DNA from: Oscillospiraceae bacterium
GTDB taxonomy: Bacteria; Bacillota; Clostridia; Oscillospirales; Oscillospiraceae
Length of the DNA stretch: 33,177 nucleotides
Reading direction: 5' to 3'
Assembly (NCBI GenBank): GCA_016286665.1
Contig: JAEETX010000024.1
Location: 1 to 33,177, forward strand
Part shown: positions 1 to 8,088 of the stretch, piece by piece
Layout: each line of letters begins with the position of its first letter
Position numbering within the stretch: position 1 is the stretch's first letter
The notes under the pieces: generated by a model
What the model was told of the DNA's origin: nothing
Database searches by the model: none
Seen by the model: only the letters and a program-made list of their open reading frames with translations
Translations under genes and position numbers: made by a program

Positions 1-939
1 GCTAGCTCCTCCTTCCCTGGGGGCGCCGCTCTGGCCCTGATGCCGATTGGAGCCGCCCTGCTGGCTGTTCATGGGGCGATTGCCCTGGGGCCGGTTATAA
101 CCGCCCTGGGGACGATTGCCATAGCCGCCCTGGCCCTGGCCCTGACGGTTGCCGTAGCCGCCCTGGGGACGATTGCCGTAGCCGCCCTGGCCCTGGCCCT
201 GACGGTTGCCGTAGCCGCCCTGACGGCGGTCGCCGCGGCGGTCATTCCGACGGTCATTCCGGCGGTCGGGCCGGCTGGTGTCCATGGTGCGGGGAGTGGT
301 GCGCAGGGTCTGGGAGATGACCTCGCCCTTGTAGATCCAGACCTTCACGCCGATGCGGCCATAGGTGGTGGCGGCCTCGGCGAAGCCGTAGTCGATGTCG
401 GCGCGGAGGGTCTGCAGGGGCACGGTGCCCTCGTGGGCGGTCTCGCTGCGGGCGATTTCGGCGCCGCCGAGACGGCCGCCGCACATGACCTTGATGCCGC
501 GGACGCCGGCGCGCATGGCACGGCCGATGGCATTCTTCATGGCACGGCGGAAACCGATGCGCTTCTCCAGCTGCTGGGCGATGTTCTCCGCCACCAGCTG
601 GGCATTGGTATCGGGGCTCTTGACCTCCACGATGCTGAGAGCCACGGGCTTGCCCAACATCTGCTCCATGGTGAGGCGGAGCTTCTCGATCTCCGTGCCG
701 CCCTTGCCGATGACCACGCCGGGCCTGGAGCAGTGGATATAAATGCGGATCTTGGCGCTGTCCCGCTCGATCTCAATGGTGGGGATGCCGGCAGAGTAGA
801 GGTTCTTCTTCAGATATTTCCGGATCTTATAGTCCTCGACGATCAGGTCGCCGACTTTCTCGTTCCGCGCATACCAGCGGGAATCCCAGTCCTTGATGAC
901 GCCTACGCGCAGACCATGGGGATTAACTTTCTGTCCCAT
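1..939 (-). CDS. rpsC: 30S ribosomal protein S3, C-terminus cut by window edge
   Basis: Small-subunit protein S3 of the 30S head near the mRNA entry site. The frame opens at the ATG at 939 ([15 protein letters not shown]) and stays open for 313 codons to base 1, so the stop lies outside the window. The KH-domain signature VVIGKGG and the conserved C-terminal S3 domain are visible. Bacterial S3 normally ends at about 210-240 residues. Here a low-complexity tail of at least 80 residues follows, rich in Gly, Gln, Asn, Arg and Tyr and built on [11 protein letters not shown] / GGYGNRPQ units after an Arg/Asp-rich stretch. The start lies 4 bp after the rplV stop, as expected inside the S10 operon. 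Identity is certain; the function of the tail is unknown. Confidence 0.97.
   Translation of the reverse strand, partial: MGQKVNPHGLRVGVIKDWDSRWYARNEKVGDLIVEDYKIRKYLKKNLYSAGIPTIEIERDSAKIRIYIHCSRPGVVIGKGGTEIEKLRLTMEQMLGKPVALSIVEVKSPDTNAQLVAENIAQQLEKRIGFRRAMKNAIGRAMRAGVRGIKVMCGGRLGGAEIARSETAHEGTVPLQTLRADIDYGFAEAATTYGRIGVKVWIYKGEVISQTLRTTPRTMDTSRPDRRNDRRNDRRGDRRQGGYGNRQGQGQGGYGNRPQGGYGNRQGQGQGGYGNRPQGGYNRPQGNRPMNSQQGGSNRHQGQSGAPREGGAS
73..228 (-). repeat. Tandem repeats encoding the Gly/Gln/Asn/Arg tail of S3
   Basis: A 57-bp unit is present almost twice (121-177 and 178-222, the second losing the match at its right end), with shorter GGYGNRPQ-type copies on either side. All copies keep the rpsC reading frame, so the repeat expands the protein tail ([11 protein letters not shown] and YGNRPQGG blocks). 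Copy number could vary between strains by slippage; that is inference. Confidence 0.85.
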
Positions 940-943
940 ACCG

Positions 944-1279
944 TTACTCCTTCTCCTTCACAACGACGGTGATGTGCGACGTTCTCTTGAGGATCCTGGC
1001 GTAGCCGCCCCGGGCGCGGGCCATGCCGCGCTTCAGGATGGGGCCGGGGTTGGCGTAGGTCTCGGAGACGTACAGCGCATCGGGGTTCATCTCATGGTTG
1101 TTTTCCGCGTTGGCACAAGCGCTCTTCAGCAGCTTCAGCAGCAGCTCGGAGGCGGCCTTGGGCGTCTGCATCAGGATCGCTTCCGCGGTGCGGGTGTCCT
1201 TGCCGCGGATCAGGTCGCAGACGATCTGCACCTTGCGAGGCGAGATGCGCGCGTAATGCAGTGTAGCTTTGGCTTCCAT
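944..1279 (-). CDS. rplV: 50S ribosomal protein L22
   Basis: L22 binds 23S rRNA and lines the nascent-chain exit tunnel. The 111-residue product begins [16 protein letters not shown], keeps the conserved ARISPRK helix and ends in the family's beta-hairpin region ([25 protein letters not shown]), the loop where macrolide-resistance changes usually arise; it looks wild type. The length is normal. An AGGAGG-type ribosome binding site precedes the ATG at 1279. The gene sits between rpsS (18 bp upstream) and rpsC (4 bp downstream) in the standard S10 operon order. Confidence 0.98.
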   Translation of the reverse strand: MEAKATLHYARISPRKVQIVCDLIRGKDTRTAEAILMQTPKAASELLLKLLKSACANAENNHEMNPDALYVSETYANPGPILKRGMARARGGYARILKRTSHITVVVKEKE

Positions 1280-1297
1280 TCTCTCTGCTTGCCTCCT

Positions 1298-1573
1298 TTA
1301 CTTGCCCGCCGTCTTGCCGCCGGAGTGGCCGCGGAACGTGCGGGTGGGGGCGAACTCGCCCAGCTTGTGGCCCACCATGTCCTCGGTGATATACACGGGG
1401 ATGTGGCGGCGGCCGTCGTGAACGGCGATGGTGTGACCCACGAAGGAGGGGAAGATGGTGGAAGCGCGGGACCAGGTCTTCAGGACCTTCTTTTCGCCGG
1501 TCTTGTTCATTTCGGTGACCCGCTTAATCAGCTCGGGAGCTACAAACGGGCCCTTCTTGATACTTCTGCTCAT
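1298..1573 (-). CDS. rpsS: 30S ribosomal protein S19
   Basis: S19 forms a complex with S13 in the head of the 30S subunit, near the A-site tRNA. The 91-residue protein starts [15 protein letters not shown] and carries the family core ([37 protein letters not shown]). The ribosome binding site AAGGAGGG lies a few bases before the ATG at 1573. It follows rplB by 15 bp and precedes rplV by 18 bp, the usual L2-S19-L22 order. Length and motifs are ordinary. Confidence 0.98.
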   Translation of the reverse strand: MSRSIKKGPFVAPELIKRVTEMNKTGEKKVLKTWSRASTIFPSFVGHTIAVHDGRRHIPVYITEDMVGHKLGEFAPTRTFRGHSGGKTAGK

Positions 1574-1588
1574 GTTTCCGTTCCCTCC

Positions 1589-2425
1589 TTACTTCGAGTT
1601 TCTGTGCTTCACGATGAACTTCTCGGTGCGGGCCTTGGTCTTCCGGGTCTTGTAGCCCAGGGTCGGCTTGCCCCAGGGAGTCACGGGGCCGGGCCGGCCG
1701 ATGGGAGCCTTGCCCTCGCCGCCGCCGTGGGGATGGTCCACCGGGTTCATGACGCTGCCGCGGACGGTGGGACGCCAGCCCATGTGGCGCTTGCGGCCGG
1801 CGGAGCCGATCTTCACGTTCTCGTGATCCAGATTGCTGACCTGGCCGATGGTGGCCTTGCAGTTCATGCGCACATAGCGGACCTCGCCGCTGGGGAGACG
1901 GACCTGGGCAAGCTTGCCCTCCTTGGCCATCAGCTGGGCGTAGTCGCCGGCGGAGCGGACCAGCTGGCCGCCTTTGCCGGGGTTCAGCTCCACATTGTGG
2001 ATGATGGTGCCCACGGGGATCTTCTCGATGGGGAGGGTGTTGCCGGGCTTGATGTCGGCGCTCTCGGAGGAGATCACCTTGTCGCCGGGCTTCAGGCCGT
2101 CGGGAGCGATGATATAGCGCTTCTCGCCGTCGGTGTATTCCACCAGGGCGATGTAAGCGGAGCGGTTGGGGTCGTACTCCAGGCGGAGCACGGTGGCCTC
2201 CACGTCCAGCTTGTCGCGGCGGAAGTCGATGATGCGGTACTTCCGGCGGTTGCCGCCGCCGCGGTGGCGGACGGTGATGCGGCCGTAGCTGTTGCGGCCG
2301 GAATTCTTCTTCAGGACCTCGGTCAGGCTCTTTTCCGGTTCGGCCTTCTTGTCGATGCCGTCGAAGCCGGAAACGGTCATGTGCCGGCGGGCCGGGCTGG
2401 TCGGATTAAAAGATTTGATAGACAT
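1589..2425 (-). CDS. rplB: 50S ribosomal protein L2
   Basis: L2 is a core 23S rRNA-binding protein near the peptidyl-transferase centre. The product is 278 residues, normal for the family, opening [18 protein letters not shown] and including [22 protein letters not shown], the [22 protein letters not shown] stretch and the C-terminal [19 protein letters not shown] signature with the functionally important histidine. The ribosome binding site AAGGGATGG precedes the ATG at 2425, which falls 3 bp after the rplW stop, so the genes are tightly coupled. Confidence 0.98.
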   Translation of the reverse strand: MSIKSFNPTSPARRHMTVSGFDGIDKKAEPEKSLTEVLKKNSGRNSYGRITVRHRGGGNRRKYRIIDFRRDKLDVEATVLRLEYDPNRSAYIALVEYTDGEKRYIIAPDGLKPGDKVISSESADIKPGNTLPIEKIPVGTIIHNVELNPGKGGQLVRSAGDYAQLMAKEGKLAQVRLPSGEVRYVRMNCKATIGQVSNLDHENVKIGSAGRKRHMGWRPTVRGSVMNPVDHPHGGGEGKAPIGRPGPVTPWGKPTLGYKTRKTKARTEKFIVKHRNSK

Positions 2426-2428
2426 TGA

Positions 2429-2725
2429 TTACACCATCCCTTCAAAGAACTCGATGGTCTTGGAGTCCTCGGTCAGGCGGACCACAGCCTTCTTGGTGGC
2501 GGCGGTGAATCCGGCGGGGTACTGACCGGTGCGGCGCTTTTTGCCCTTCACGTTGAGGGTGGTGACCTTGGCGACCTTGACGCCGAAGGCTTCCTCGACG
2601 GCCTTCTTGATCTCGATCTTGCCCGCGTCACGGGCCACCTGGAAGGCGTACTTCTTCAGATCGCCCTGCTCCATGGACTGCTCGGTGATGATGGGCTTAA
2701 TGATGATGTCGTAAGCGGATTTCAT
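2429..2725 (-). CDS. rplW: 50S ribosomal protein L23
   Basis: L23 sits at the tunnel exit and docks trigger factor and the signal recognition particle. The real start is the ATG at 2725 (MKSAYDIIIKPIITEQSM), giving 98 residues, the usual length. A longer reading upstream in this frame is only the shadow of rplD. Recognisable features are the opening IIKPIITEQS and the loop segment VTTLNVKGKKRRTG. The start codon overlaps the rplD stop by one base (TGATG), a classic translational-coupling junction. Confidence 0.97.
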   Translation of the reverse strand: MKSAYDIIIKPIITEQSMEQGDLKKYAFQVARDAGKIEIKKAVEEAFGVKVAKVTTLNVKGKKRRTGQYPAGFTAATKKAVVRLTEDSKTIEFFEGMV

Positions 2726-3387
2726 CAGGCATATACCTCCTCGACGACCTGCAGCGCTTTCTCGTCGATGATGAACTTCTTGCAGTCCAGCACGTCGTAG
2801 GCGCTGAGAATGACGGAGCAGATCTCCTTGCCGTTCTCGTCGGCGCTCTTGCGGGCGATGGTGGTCTTCACGCCGGGGATGTTGCGGGCGCTCTTGACGA
2901 TGTTCTCCCGCACCTCGGGGGTGACGACGAGGGCCTTGCCCTCGGAGCCCACCGCGTTCAGGAACTTCACGAATTCCTTCGTCTTGATGGTGTCCATGCT
3001 CAGATCGTCCACCACGATCACGCTGCCCTCGGCGGCCTTGGCGCTCAGGGCGCTGATCAGGGCCAGGCGGCGGACCTTGCGGTTGAGGGAGTAGCTGTAG
3101 TCCCTGGGCTTGGGGGCGAAAGCGACGCCGCCGTGGGTCCACACGGGGCTGCCCTTGTAGCCGGCGCGGGCGCGGCCGGTGCCCTTCTGACGCCAGGGCT
3201 TCTTGGTGGAGTAGCTGACCTCGCCCTTGGTGAGGGCGCTCTGGGTGCCCTGCCGCTGGTTGGCCAGGTAGTTCTTCACGGAATCATGGAGCACACTGCC
3301 GTTGGGCTCGGCGCCGAAAACGGCCTCGGAGAGTTCAACCTCGCCGACACACTGGCCGGCCATGTTATACTTTTTCGCAACAGGCAT
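2725..3387 (-). CDS. rplD: 50S ribosomal protein L4
   Basis: L4 binds 23S rRNA, extends a loop into the exit tunnel and in several bacteria also regulates its own operon. The 220-residue protein has the family features: the ARGN-like loop segment KKPWRQKGTGRARAGYKGSPVWTHGG and the C-terminal region ending near LQVVEEVYA. Length is normal. The start at 3387 (MPVAKKYNMAGQCVGE) lies 16 bp after the rplC stop and is preceded by AGGAGAG. The stop overlaps the rplW start. The tunnel loop shows no insertion or resistance-type change that can be recognised by eye. Confidence 0.97.
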   Translation of the reverse strand: MPVAKKYNMAGQCVGEVELSEAVFGAEPNGSVLHDSVKNYLANQRQGTQSALTKGEVSYSTKKPWRQKGTGRARAGYKGSPVWTHGGVAFAPKPRDYSYSLNRKVRRLALISALSAKAAEGSVIVVDDLSMDTIKTKEFVKFLNAVGSEGKALVVTPEVRENIVKSARNIPGVKTTIARKSADENGKEICSVILSAYDVLDCKKFIIDEKALQVVEEVYA

Positions 3388-3403
3388 TTCACTCTCTCCT
3401 TTC

Positions 3404-4105
3404 TTATGCGTTTCTGGCGGACCGCTTCTGCGGGTTGGTGCTCACGCGGGAAGAAACGGCGTGCTTGATCTTGTTCTTCTTCACGGTGCTCTTCAGCGCG
3501 ACGATGCCCTGGTTGGGGCCGGGCACGGCGCCCTTCACGGCGATGAGGTTGAGACTAGCGTCCACCTGGACGATCTCCAGGTTCTGCACGGTGACCTGCT
3601 CGACGCCCATCTGGCCTGCGCCGATCTTGCCCGGGAAGATCTTGCTGGGGCTGGAGTTGGCGCTCATGGCGCCGGCGTGCCGGTGCACGGGGCCGGTGCC
3701 GTGGGATTCCTTGAGGCGGTGGGCGTTCCAGCGCTTGATGACGCCGGCGTAGCCCTTGCCGCGGCTGATGCCGGTGATGTCCACCTTTTCGCCCTTGGCG
3801 AAAACGTCGGCCTTGATGACGTCGCCCACGTTCATTTCAGCCCCGGAGTCCAGCTTGAACTCCTTCAGGACCTTCATGGGGGCGGTGCCGGCCTTCTTCA
3901 GGTGACCCTGCTCCGGCTTGGAGAGCTTCTTCTCGGCCACTTCCTCGAAGCCCAGCTGGATGGCGGCGTAGCCGTCGGTTTCCTGGGTCTTCTTCTGGGT
4001 GACCACACAGGGGCCGGCCTCGATCACGGTGACGGGGATCGCGTGGCCGGCTTCATCGAAAATCTGGGTCATGCCCACTTTCTTTCCGATGATGGCCTTC
4101 TTCAT
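3404..4105 (-). CDS. rplC: 50S ribosomal protein L3
   Basis: L3 is an early-assembly 23S rRNA-binding protein near the peptidyl-transferase centre. The chosen start is the ATG at 4105 (MKKAIIGKKVGMTQIF), directly behind GGAGGAAATATCC; an upstream in-frame ATG at 4159 lacks a ribosome binding site and would add residues absent from the family. This gives 233 residues. Diagnostic stretches are GKKVGMTQIFDEAGHAIPVT, GISRGKGYAGVIKRW and GPVHRHAGAMSANSSPSKIFPGKIGAGQMG. It follows rpsJ after an unusually long 157-bp gap. Confidence 0.97.
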   Translation of the reverse strand: MKKAIIGKKVGMTQIFDEAGHAIPVTVIEAGPCVVTQKKTQETDGYAAIQLGFEEVAEKKLSKPEQGHLKKAGTAPMKVLKEFKLDSGAEMNVGDVIKADVFAKGEKVDITGISRGKGYAGVIKRWNAHRLKESHGTGPVHRHAGAMSANSSPSKIFPGKIGAGQMGVEQVTVQNLEIVQVDASLNLIAVKGAVPGPNQGIVALKSTVKKNKIKHAVSSRVSTNPQKRSARNA

Positions 4106-4262
4106 GGATATTTCCTCCTTCAGGTTATTGGTTGACGGGCCCTCGGGCCCTGCCAACATGACCCGCCCGACCTACGCAAGCGGCCAGGCTTGGGTTATGC
4201 GCGGTAATAAGATAAGGTGTTCGCCGGGGGATGTGCGCTTCGCTTTGACCCGTTGGGCTGGA
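4106..4262 (-). other. Long rpsJ-rplC intercistronic gap
   Basis: The 157 bp between rpsJ and rplC is long for this operon, where other gaps here are 3-18 bp. It contains a GGGCCC-GA-GGGCCC inverted repeat near 4135-4150, just before the rplC ribosome binding site, but no T-run, so it is not an obvious terminator. It could affect mRNA processing or rplC translation; nothing more can be supported. Confidence 0.4.
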
Positions 4263-4574
4263 TCAGAGCTTGATCTCGATCTCGACGCCGGCCGGAAGTT
4301 CCAGGCTCATGAGGGCTTCCACGGTCTTCTGGGAGGGATTGTGGATGTCGATCAGGCGCTTGTGGGTCCTGCGCTCGAACTGCTCGCGGCTGTCCTTATA
4401 TTTGTGGACGGCCCGGAGGATCGTCACGACCTCCTTGCGGGTGGGCAGGGGGATGGGCCCGGAGACCTTGGCGTCGGTGCGCTTGGCGGTCTCCACGATT
4501 CTTTCGGCGCTCTGGTCGATGAGCTGGTGGTCGTAGGCCTTCAGCCGGATGCGGATCATTTTCTTTGCTGCCAT
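4263..4574 (-). CDS. rpsJ: 30S ribosomal protein S10, first gene of the S10 operon
   Basis: S10 is part of the 30S head and in many bacteria also partners NusB in antitermination. The 103-residue product ([20 protein letters not shown]) has the conserved RIRLKAYDH strand, the segment [38 protein letters not shown] and the terminal [11 protein letters not shown]. The ATG at 4574 has AAGGGAG about 9 bases upstream. It is the first gene of the cluster; a strong promoter and long leader lie upstream at 4575-4897. Confidence 0.98.
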   Translation of the reverse strand: MAAKKMIRIRLKAYDHQLIDQSAERIVETAKRTDAKVSGPIPLPTRKEVVTILRAVHKYKDSREQFERRTHKRLIDIHNPSQKTVEALMSLELPAGVEIEIKL

Positions 4575-4868
4575 TGGTTGTGCTCCCTTCGTACGTTCCT
4601 TTTTCCTTGTCCCGTACGGTGAAAATTTCTCATACCCGCTGCCGTGCGTATCATTCCGTTCCCATAAAATCAGCCGGTTTTGAACCGGCTTTCATCCCTG
4701 AGCGCGGCGATATACGCGCTTCAACCCTTGCAGAGGGCACAGACATTTCCAGCCGCCCGATCGTCGGACATGCTCCACGGAAGTTACCTCGGTCCTCCGA
4801 GCAATCTCCCGCTTCATCGCAGCTCTTGCCGCAGGGCAAGAGTACCACGCTTTTTGCGCGGCTCGATA
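4575..4868 (-). promoter_or_regulatory. Structured 5' leader of the S10 operon
   Basis: About 290 nt separate the promoter from rpsJ and hold no convincing reading frame. At least three hairpins are visible: 4823-4842 (CTCTTGCC/GGCAAGAG), 4788-4801 (CTCGG/CCGAG) and 4672-4690, the last with a short T-run. Long leaders of this kind often bind an autoregulatory ribosomal protein; L4 does so in E. coli, by a leader of different sequence. Which protein, if any, binds here cannot be told from one sequence. Confidence 0.55.
4672..4690 (-). terminator. Hairpin in the S10 leader, possible attenuator
   Basis: An 8-bp perfect stem (AGCCGGTT / AACCGGCT, 3-nt loop) is followed on the minus strand by GATTTTAT. 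It lies about 100 bp before rpsJ, inside the leader. The stem is GC-rich but the T-run is short, so it could be a regulated attenuator rather than a full terminator. Confidence 0.45.
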
Positions 4869-4897
4869 AGTTTACCAAAGGCTGCCGGGAATGTCAA
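4869..4897 (-). promoter_or_regulatory. S10 operon promoter
   Basis: On the minus strand: TTGACA, a 17-bp spacer, then TAAACT, a near-consensus housekeeping promoter about 70 bp after the tatD stop and reading toward rpsJ. Confidence 0.85.
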
Positions 4898-4965
4898 GCA
4901 GTTATTTTGTATATTTCAGAGAAATTTCATCTGCGGATTTGGGCAAAAGGTACAAAACGCTCCTG

Positions 4966-5733
4966 TCAGGGCCGGACGCCGAAGAAAGTGCAGGCGTTCT
5001 CCCAGGTGAGAAGCTCGATTTCCTCCGCCGTGACGCCCCGGAACGCGGCGACAGCCGCGGCGGTATAGGGCAGGAGTGAGGAATCGCAGCGTTTCCCCCG
5101 GAAGGGGACCGGGGCCAGGTAGGGGCAGTCCGTCTCCAGCATCAGCCTTTCCGGCGGCAGGGCGGCGATGACCTCCGGTGCCTTGCGGGCGTTTTTGAAG
5201 GTGACGGCCCCGCCGAAGGAGAAATACCAGCCCAGCTTTACCAGCTCCTGCGCCATCTCCACGCTGCCGGAATAGCAGTGGAAGACTCCCCGGAGGCCGG
5301 GCAGCTCCTTTACCGCCATGAGGCTGTCGGCGTGGGCCTCCCGGTCGTGGATCACCACGGGCAGGTCCTTCTCCAGGGCCAGGCGGAGCTGGATGCGCAG
5401 CAGCTCCAGCTGCGTCTCCCGGGGGGCGGCGTCCGCATAGTAATAATCCAGGCCGATCTCCCCCACGGCCACGACCTTTTCCTCCCCCAGCATGGCCTCC
5501 ACGGCGGCAAGGTCCTCCGGGCCGTATTCCCCGGCGGCCTCCGGGTGGATGCCCGCGGCGGCATAGACATGCGTAAAGCGCCGCGCGAGATCCAGGCTCA
5601 CGCGGGAGGAGGGGGCGTCGGAGCCGCAGTTGACGACGCAGCCCACCCCCTTTGCCGGCAGGGCGGCCAGCAATTCTTCCCGGTCCGCGTCAAAGCGGCC
5701 GTCGTCATAGTGGGCATGGGTGTCGAAAAACAT
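4966..5733 (-). CDS. tatD: TatD-family metal-dependent hydrolase (DNase)
   Basis: TatD proteins are TIM-barrel amidohydrolase-fold enzymes with two-metal active sites and 3'-5' exonuclease/DNase activity linked to DNA repair. From the ATG at 5733 the protein has 255 residues, typical for the family. Metal ligands are all visible: H6 and H8 (DTHAHYDD), E92 (GEIGLDYY), H129 (VIHDREAH), H152 (FHCYSG) and D202 (ETDCPYLAP). An in-frame GTG at 5742 would add three residues, but AGGTGAT is spaced correctly for the ATG, so that start is preferred. It is divergent from secG and ends 70 bp before the S10 promoter. In many Firmicutes it lies near metG and ksgA; here it does not. Confidence 0.93.
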   Translation of the reverse strand: MFFDTHAHYDDGRFDADREELLAALPAKGVGCVVNCGSDAPSSRVSLDLARRFTHVYAAAGIHPEAAGEYGPEDLAAVEAMLGEEKVVAVGEIGLDYYYADAAPRETQLELLRIQLRLALEKDLPVVIHDREAHADSLMAVKELPGLRGVFHCYSGSVEMAQELVKLGWYFSFGGAVTFKNARKAPEVIAALPPERLMLETDCPYLAPVPFRGKRCDSSLLPYTAAAVAAFRGVTAEEIELLTWENACTFFGVRP

Positions 5734-5798
5734 GGGGATCACCTACATTATAATATATATGCTGTGGGACTTCGGTCGAAAATATCAAAATATAGGGC

Positions 5799-5827
5799 TT
5801 GCAAAAAACGGAGGCTTATGATACTAT
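5799..5827 (+). promoter_or_regulatory. secG promoter
   Basis: TTGCAA, a 17-bp spacer and TACTAT, about 65 bp before the secG ATG. Confidence 0.7.
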
Positions 5828-5892
5828 GGCATGCACGAAAATACGAGGCCCGGCAGCATTGCCTCTGGCCTTCAACGAAAGGATGCTTGTCA

Positions 5893-6132
5893 ATGTCTGC
5901 CTGGATCATCATTCTCACCGTACTGCAGCTGCTCACCGCCCTGGCCACCGTGCTGATCGTCCTCTTCCAGTCCGGAAAGAGCGCGGGCCTCAGCGGCGCC
6001 ATCGGCGGCGTGGCCGATACCTTCCTGGCCAAGAACAAGGCCAAGACGCTGGACGCCAAGCTGGCCAAATACACCAAGTGGGTCGCCCTTGCCTTTGTGC
6101 TGCTGACCCTGCTCATCAACATTCTGACCTGA
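5893..6132 (+). CDS. secG: Preprotein translocase subunit SecG
   Basis: SecG is the small accessory subunit of the SecYEG protein-export channel in the cytoplasmic membrane. The start is the ATG at 5893 (MSAWIIILTVLQLLTALATV), with AAAGGA about 9 bases before it; longer in-frame readings are not supported. The 79-residue product has two membrane helices (about residues 4-25 and 60-78) joined by the conserved segment VLFQSGKSAGLSGAIGG. Length and layout match the family. It is monocistronic, with its own promoter and a strong terminator at 6153-6184. Confidence 0.95.
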   Translation: MSAWIIILTVLQLLTALATVLIVLFQSGKSAGLSGAIGGVADTFLAKNKAKTLDAKLAKYTKWVALAFVLLTLLINILT

Positions 6133-6152
6133 TCGGACTGCGGTCCGGCGCT

Positions 6153-6184
6153 CCCCGGCGGGAATTCCCGCCGGGGCGTTTTTT
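6153..6184 (+). terminator. Rho-independent terminator of secG
   Basis: Perfect 10-bp stem CCCCGGCGGG / CCCGCCGGGG with an AATT loop, then CG and TTTTTT. The stem also lies just past the stop of the convergent AAA+ gene and may serve both, although the T-run is only on the plus side. Confidence 0.93.
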
Positions 6185-6196
6185 ATTTTCCCCGGT

Positions 6197-8056
6197 CTAT
6201 TCCTCCGTGACCGCCGCGTCCAGGACATAGTTGCCGCCGGCGCTGCGGATGGCCCGGACCGTCAGCCGGCCGCCGGACTCCACCCGGTTGTCGAAAAGGA
6301 AACGGGAGAGGGGGTTGATGAGCATGCTTTCCACGATGTTGCCCACGCCCCGGCCGCCGTTGGAGAGGTTCTGCAGAGCGGCGCGGAGCAGGGTCTCCCG
6401 CGCCCCGGCATAGAGGACCAGGCGGATGGAGCGGTCCTCCCACAGCCGCCCGGCGATCTTCTCCACCTGCGCGTCCAGAATGGCGGCGGCGGTGTCGGGC
6501 CGGATGTAGTCGAAAACGATGATATTCTCCCCGATGCGGTTGAGGAGCTCCGGCCGCCCCAGCTCCAGCTTGAAGTATTCCTCGATGGCCCCGTGGATGG
6601 TGCTGCGCAGGGTGGCGTAGTCCATCTCCGGGCTGGCGGCGGCGCGTCCATCGGCGCCGTCCCGCCGGTGGAAGCCCAGGTTGCTGGTGAAGATGATGAC
6701 GGTCTCGGTGAAATAGACGGTGTTCCCCTTGCCGTCGGTCATGCGCCCGTCCTCCAGGATCTGGAGGAATTTGTCCAGGATGGAGGGGTGGGCCTTCTCG
6801 ATCTCGTCGAACAGGAGGATGGAGAAGGGATTATTGCGCACGGCGTTGGTGAGCTGGCCCCCGGCCTCATAACCCACATAGCCCGGCGGGGCTCCCAGGA
6901 GCCGCTGGTCGGAGTGGCTCTGGCGGTATTCGCTCATGTCGAAGCGGATACAGCAGCGCTCGTCGCCGAACAGGGCCTCCGCCATGGTCTTGGCGGTCTC
7001 CGTCTTGCCGGTGCCCGTGGGCCCGGCGAAGAAAAGGATGCCCTTGGGCTTGGTGGTGGAGCTGCTCTGCAGGTTCCCCAGGCCGATGGCGGCCCGCTTG
7101 ATAACGTCCATGGCGCGCTGCACCGCATATTCCTGGCCCTTGACCCGACGGCGGAAGGTCTCCTCCGCGGCGGCCAGGCGTTCGTGGTCCAGGCTGTTCC
7201 AGGGATTTTCCCGGATGCCGAATTTATACAGGTCCACCACGCTGGTCATCTCGTGGACCGGGATGTTCTCGTTGACACAGAGGGTCCGGAGACCCATGAG
7301 CTCCGTGAAGCTCAGGCCCTCCGTCAGGCCCACGAAGCGGGCGCGGAGCTTGTCCAGCTCCTCCGGATGGGCTTGAAAGTGCGCCTGCTCCTTCTGCCAG
7401 GCCCGGAGGGTGAAAAAGGAGCGCAGCCCGTCCCCCGCCAGCAGGGCCTCCCGCTCCTCCCGGGCGGGGGTGCCGATGGTGATGAGCTTCACATTGGGAT
7501 TCTGCAGGTAAAACCAGGGGGGCAGGTCGTTCACCTTGCCCACCACCAGGATCAGCAGGTTTTTCAGCCGGTCGACGCCCGTGGCCACCTCCGTCCCTTC
7601 CTGGGAGGCCTGCAGCAGCTCTGTGAAAGCGTCCACCTCCGCCTGCTCCGGCCGCTCCGGGGAGACGATGGTGCGGGAGGCATATTCCAGCACCGTGGCA
7701 CAGGGGGATCTCGTCTGGGTCATGGCGGCGGCCATGAGGGCGGCGGCCCCGTTCTTTCCCCGGAAAGCGGCCCGCTCGCTGAGCTGGTGGTCGCTGAGGC
7801 CCAGCACGGCGGCATAGTCCCGGAGACAGCCGGGATCATAGGCGTTGGTGAAGCCCCGGCGGCTGTTGTAAAAGGCGATGTTGTGGTAGCCGCAGGCGCG
7901 GAGAAAGACCTGGAGGTATTCCCCCAGGCTGCAGGTCTCCCCCGTGTCGGGGCGGCGGTAAACGTCCAGGATGTTCCCCTCCAGGATCAGCACCGGCTTG
8001 ACGCGGCGGAAGATTTCCAGCTCCCGCCGCCACTTGGGCAGATAGCCCTCCTTCAT
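6197..8056 (-). CDS. ClpB/ClpA-type AAA+ ATPase with degenerate first module
   Basis: The C-terminal half (about residues 290-619) is a complete Clp/Hsp100 D2-type AAA+ module: Walker A GPTGTGKT (345-352), pore-loop-type GYVGYE (392-397), Walker B LLFDEIEKA (414-422), sensor-1 TSN (457-459), arginine finger in LLNRIG (R507) and a GGRGVGN sensor-2 region (R569). The N-terminal ~280 residues lack a Walker A motif but contain strand-like stretches (VKPVLILEGNILDVY, LLILVVGKVNDLP, VKLITIGTP) that suggest a decayed AAA module; that is inference. No Clp N-domain and no ClpP-binding loop are recognised, so it may be a remodelling ATPase rather than a protease partner. The ATG at 8056 has GAGGGAA upstream. 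It follows the CsoR-like gene by 32 bp, so it is probably co-transcribed and metal- or stress-regulated. The exact subfamily is not recognised. Confidence 0.85.
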   Translation of the reverse strand: MKEGYLPKWRRELEIFRRVKPVLILEGNILDVYRRPDTGETCSLGEYLQVFLRACGYHNIAFYNSRRGFTNAYDPGCLRDYAAVLGLSDHQLSERAAFRGKNGAAALMAAAMTQTRSPCATVLEYASRTIVSPERPEQAEVDAFTELLQASQEGTEVATGVDRLKNLLILVVGKVNDLPPWFYLQNPNVKLITIGTPAREEREALLAGDGLRSFFTLRAWQKEQAHFQAHPEELDKLRARFVGLTEGLSFTELMGLRTLCVNENIPVHEMTSVVDLYKFGIRENPWNSLDHERLAAAEETFRRRVKGQEYAVQRAMDVIKRAAIGLGNLQSSSTTKPKGILFFAGPTGTGKTETAKTMAEALFGDERCCIRFDMSEYRQSHSDQRLLGAPPGYVGYEAGGQLTNAVRNNPFSILLFDEIEKAHPSILDKFLQILEDGRMTDGKGNTVYFTETVIIFTSNLGFHRRDGADGRAAASPEMDYATLRSTIHGAIEEYFKLELGRPELLNRIGENIIVFDYIRPDTAAAILDAQVEKIAGRLWEDRSIRLVLYAGARETLLRAALQNLSNGGRGVGNIVESMLINPLSRFLFDNRVESGGRLTVRAIRSAGGNYVLDAAVTEE

Positions 8057-8088
8057 GACATTCCCTCGTTTCGTCCTCTGTGATGGCC

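Noticed and set aside
2726-3142. Extension of rplW upstream to 3142
   Set aside because: The extra part is an Arg/Gly-rich out-of-frame reading of rplD; the ATG at 2725 overlaps the rplD stop in the standard way.
5747-5752. TATAAT on the minus strand as a tatD promoter
   Set aside because: It would start transcription after the ribosome binding site of tatD, so it cannot supply a translated message; the real promoter is not clear.
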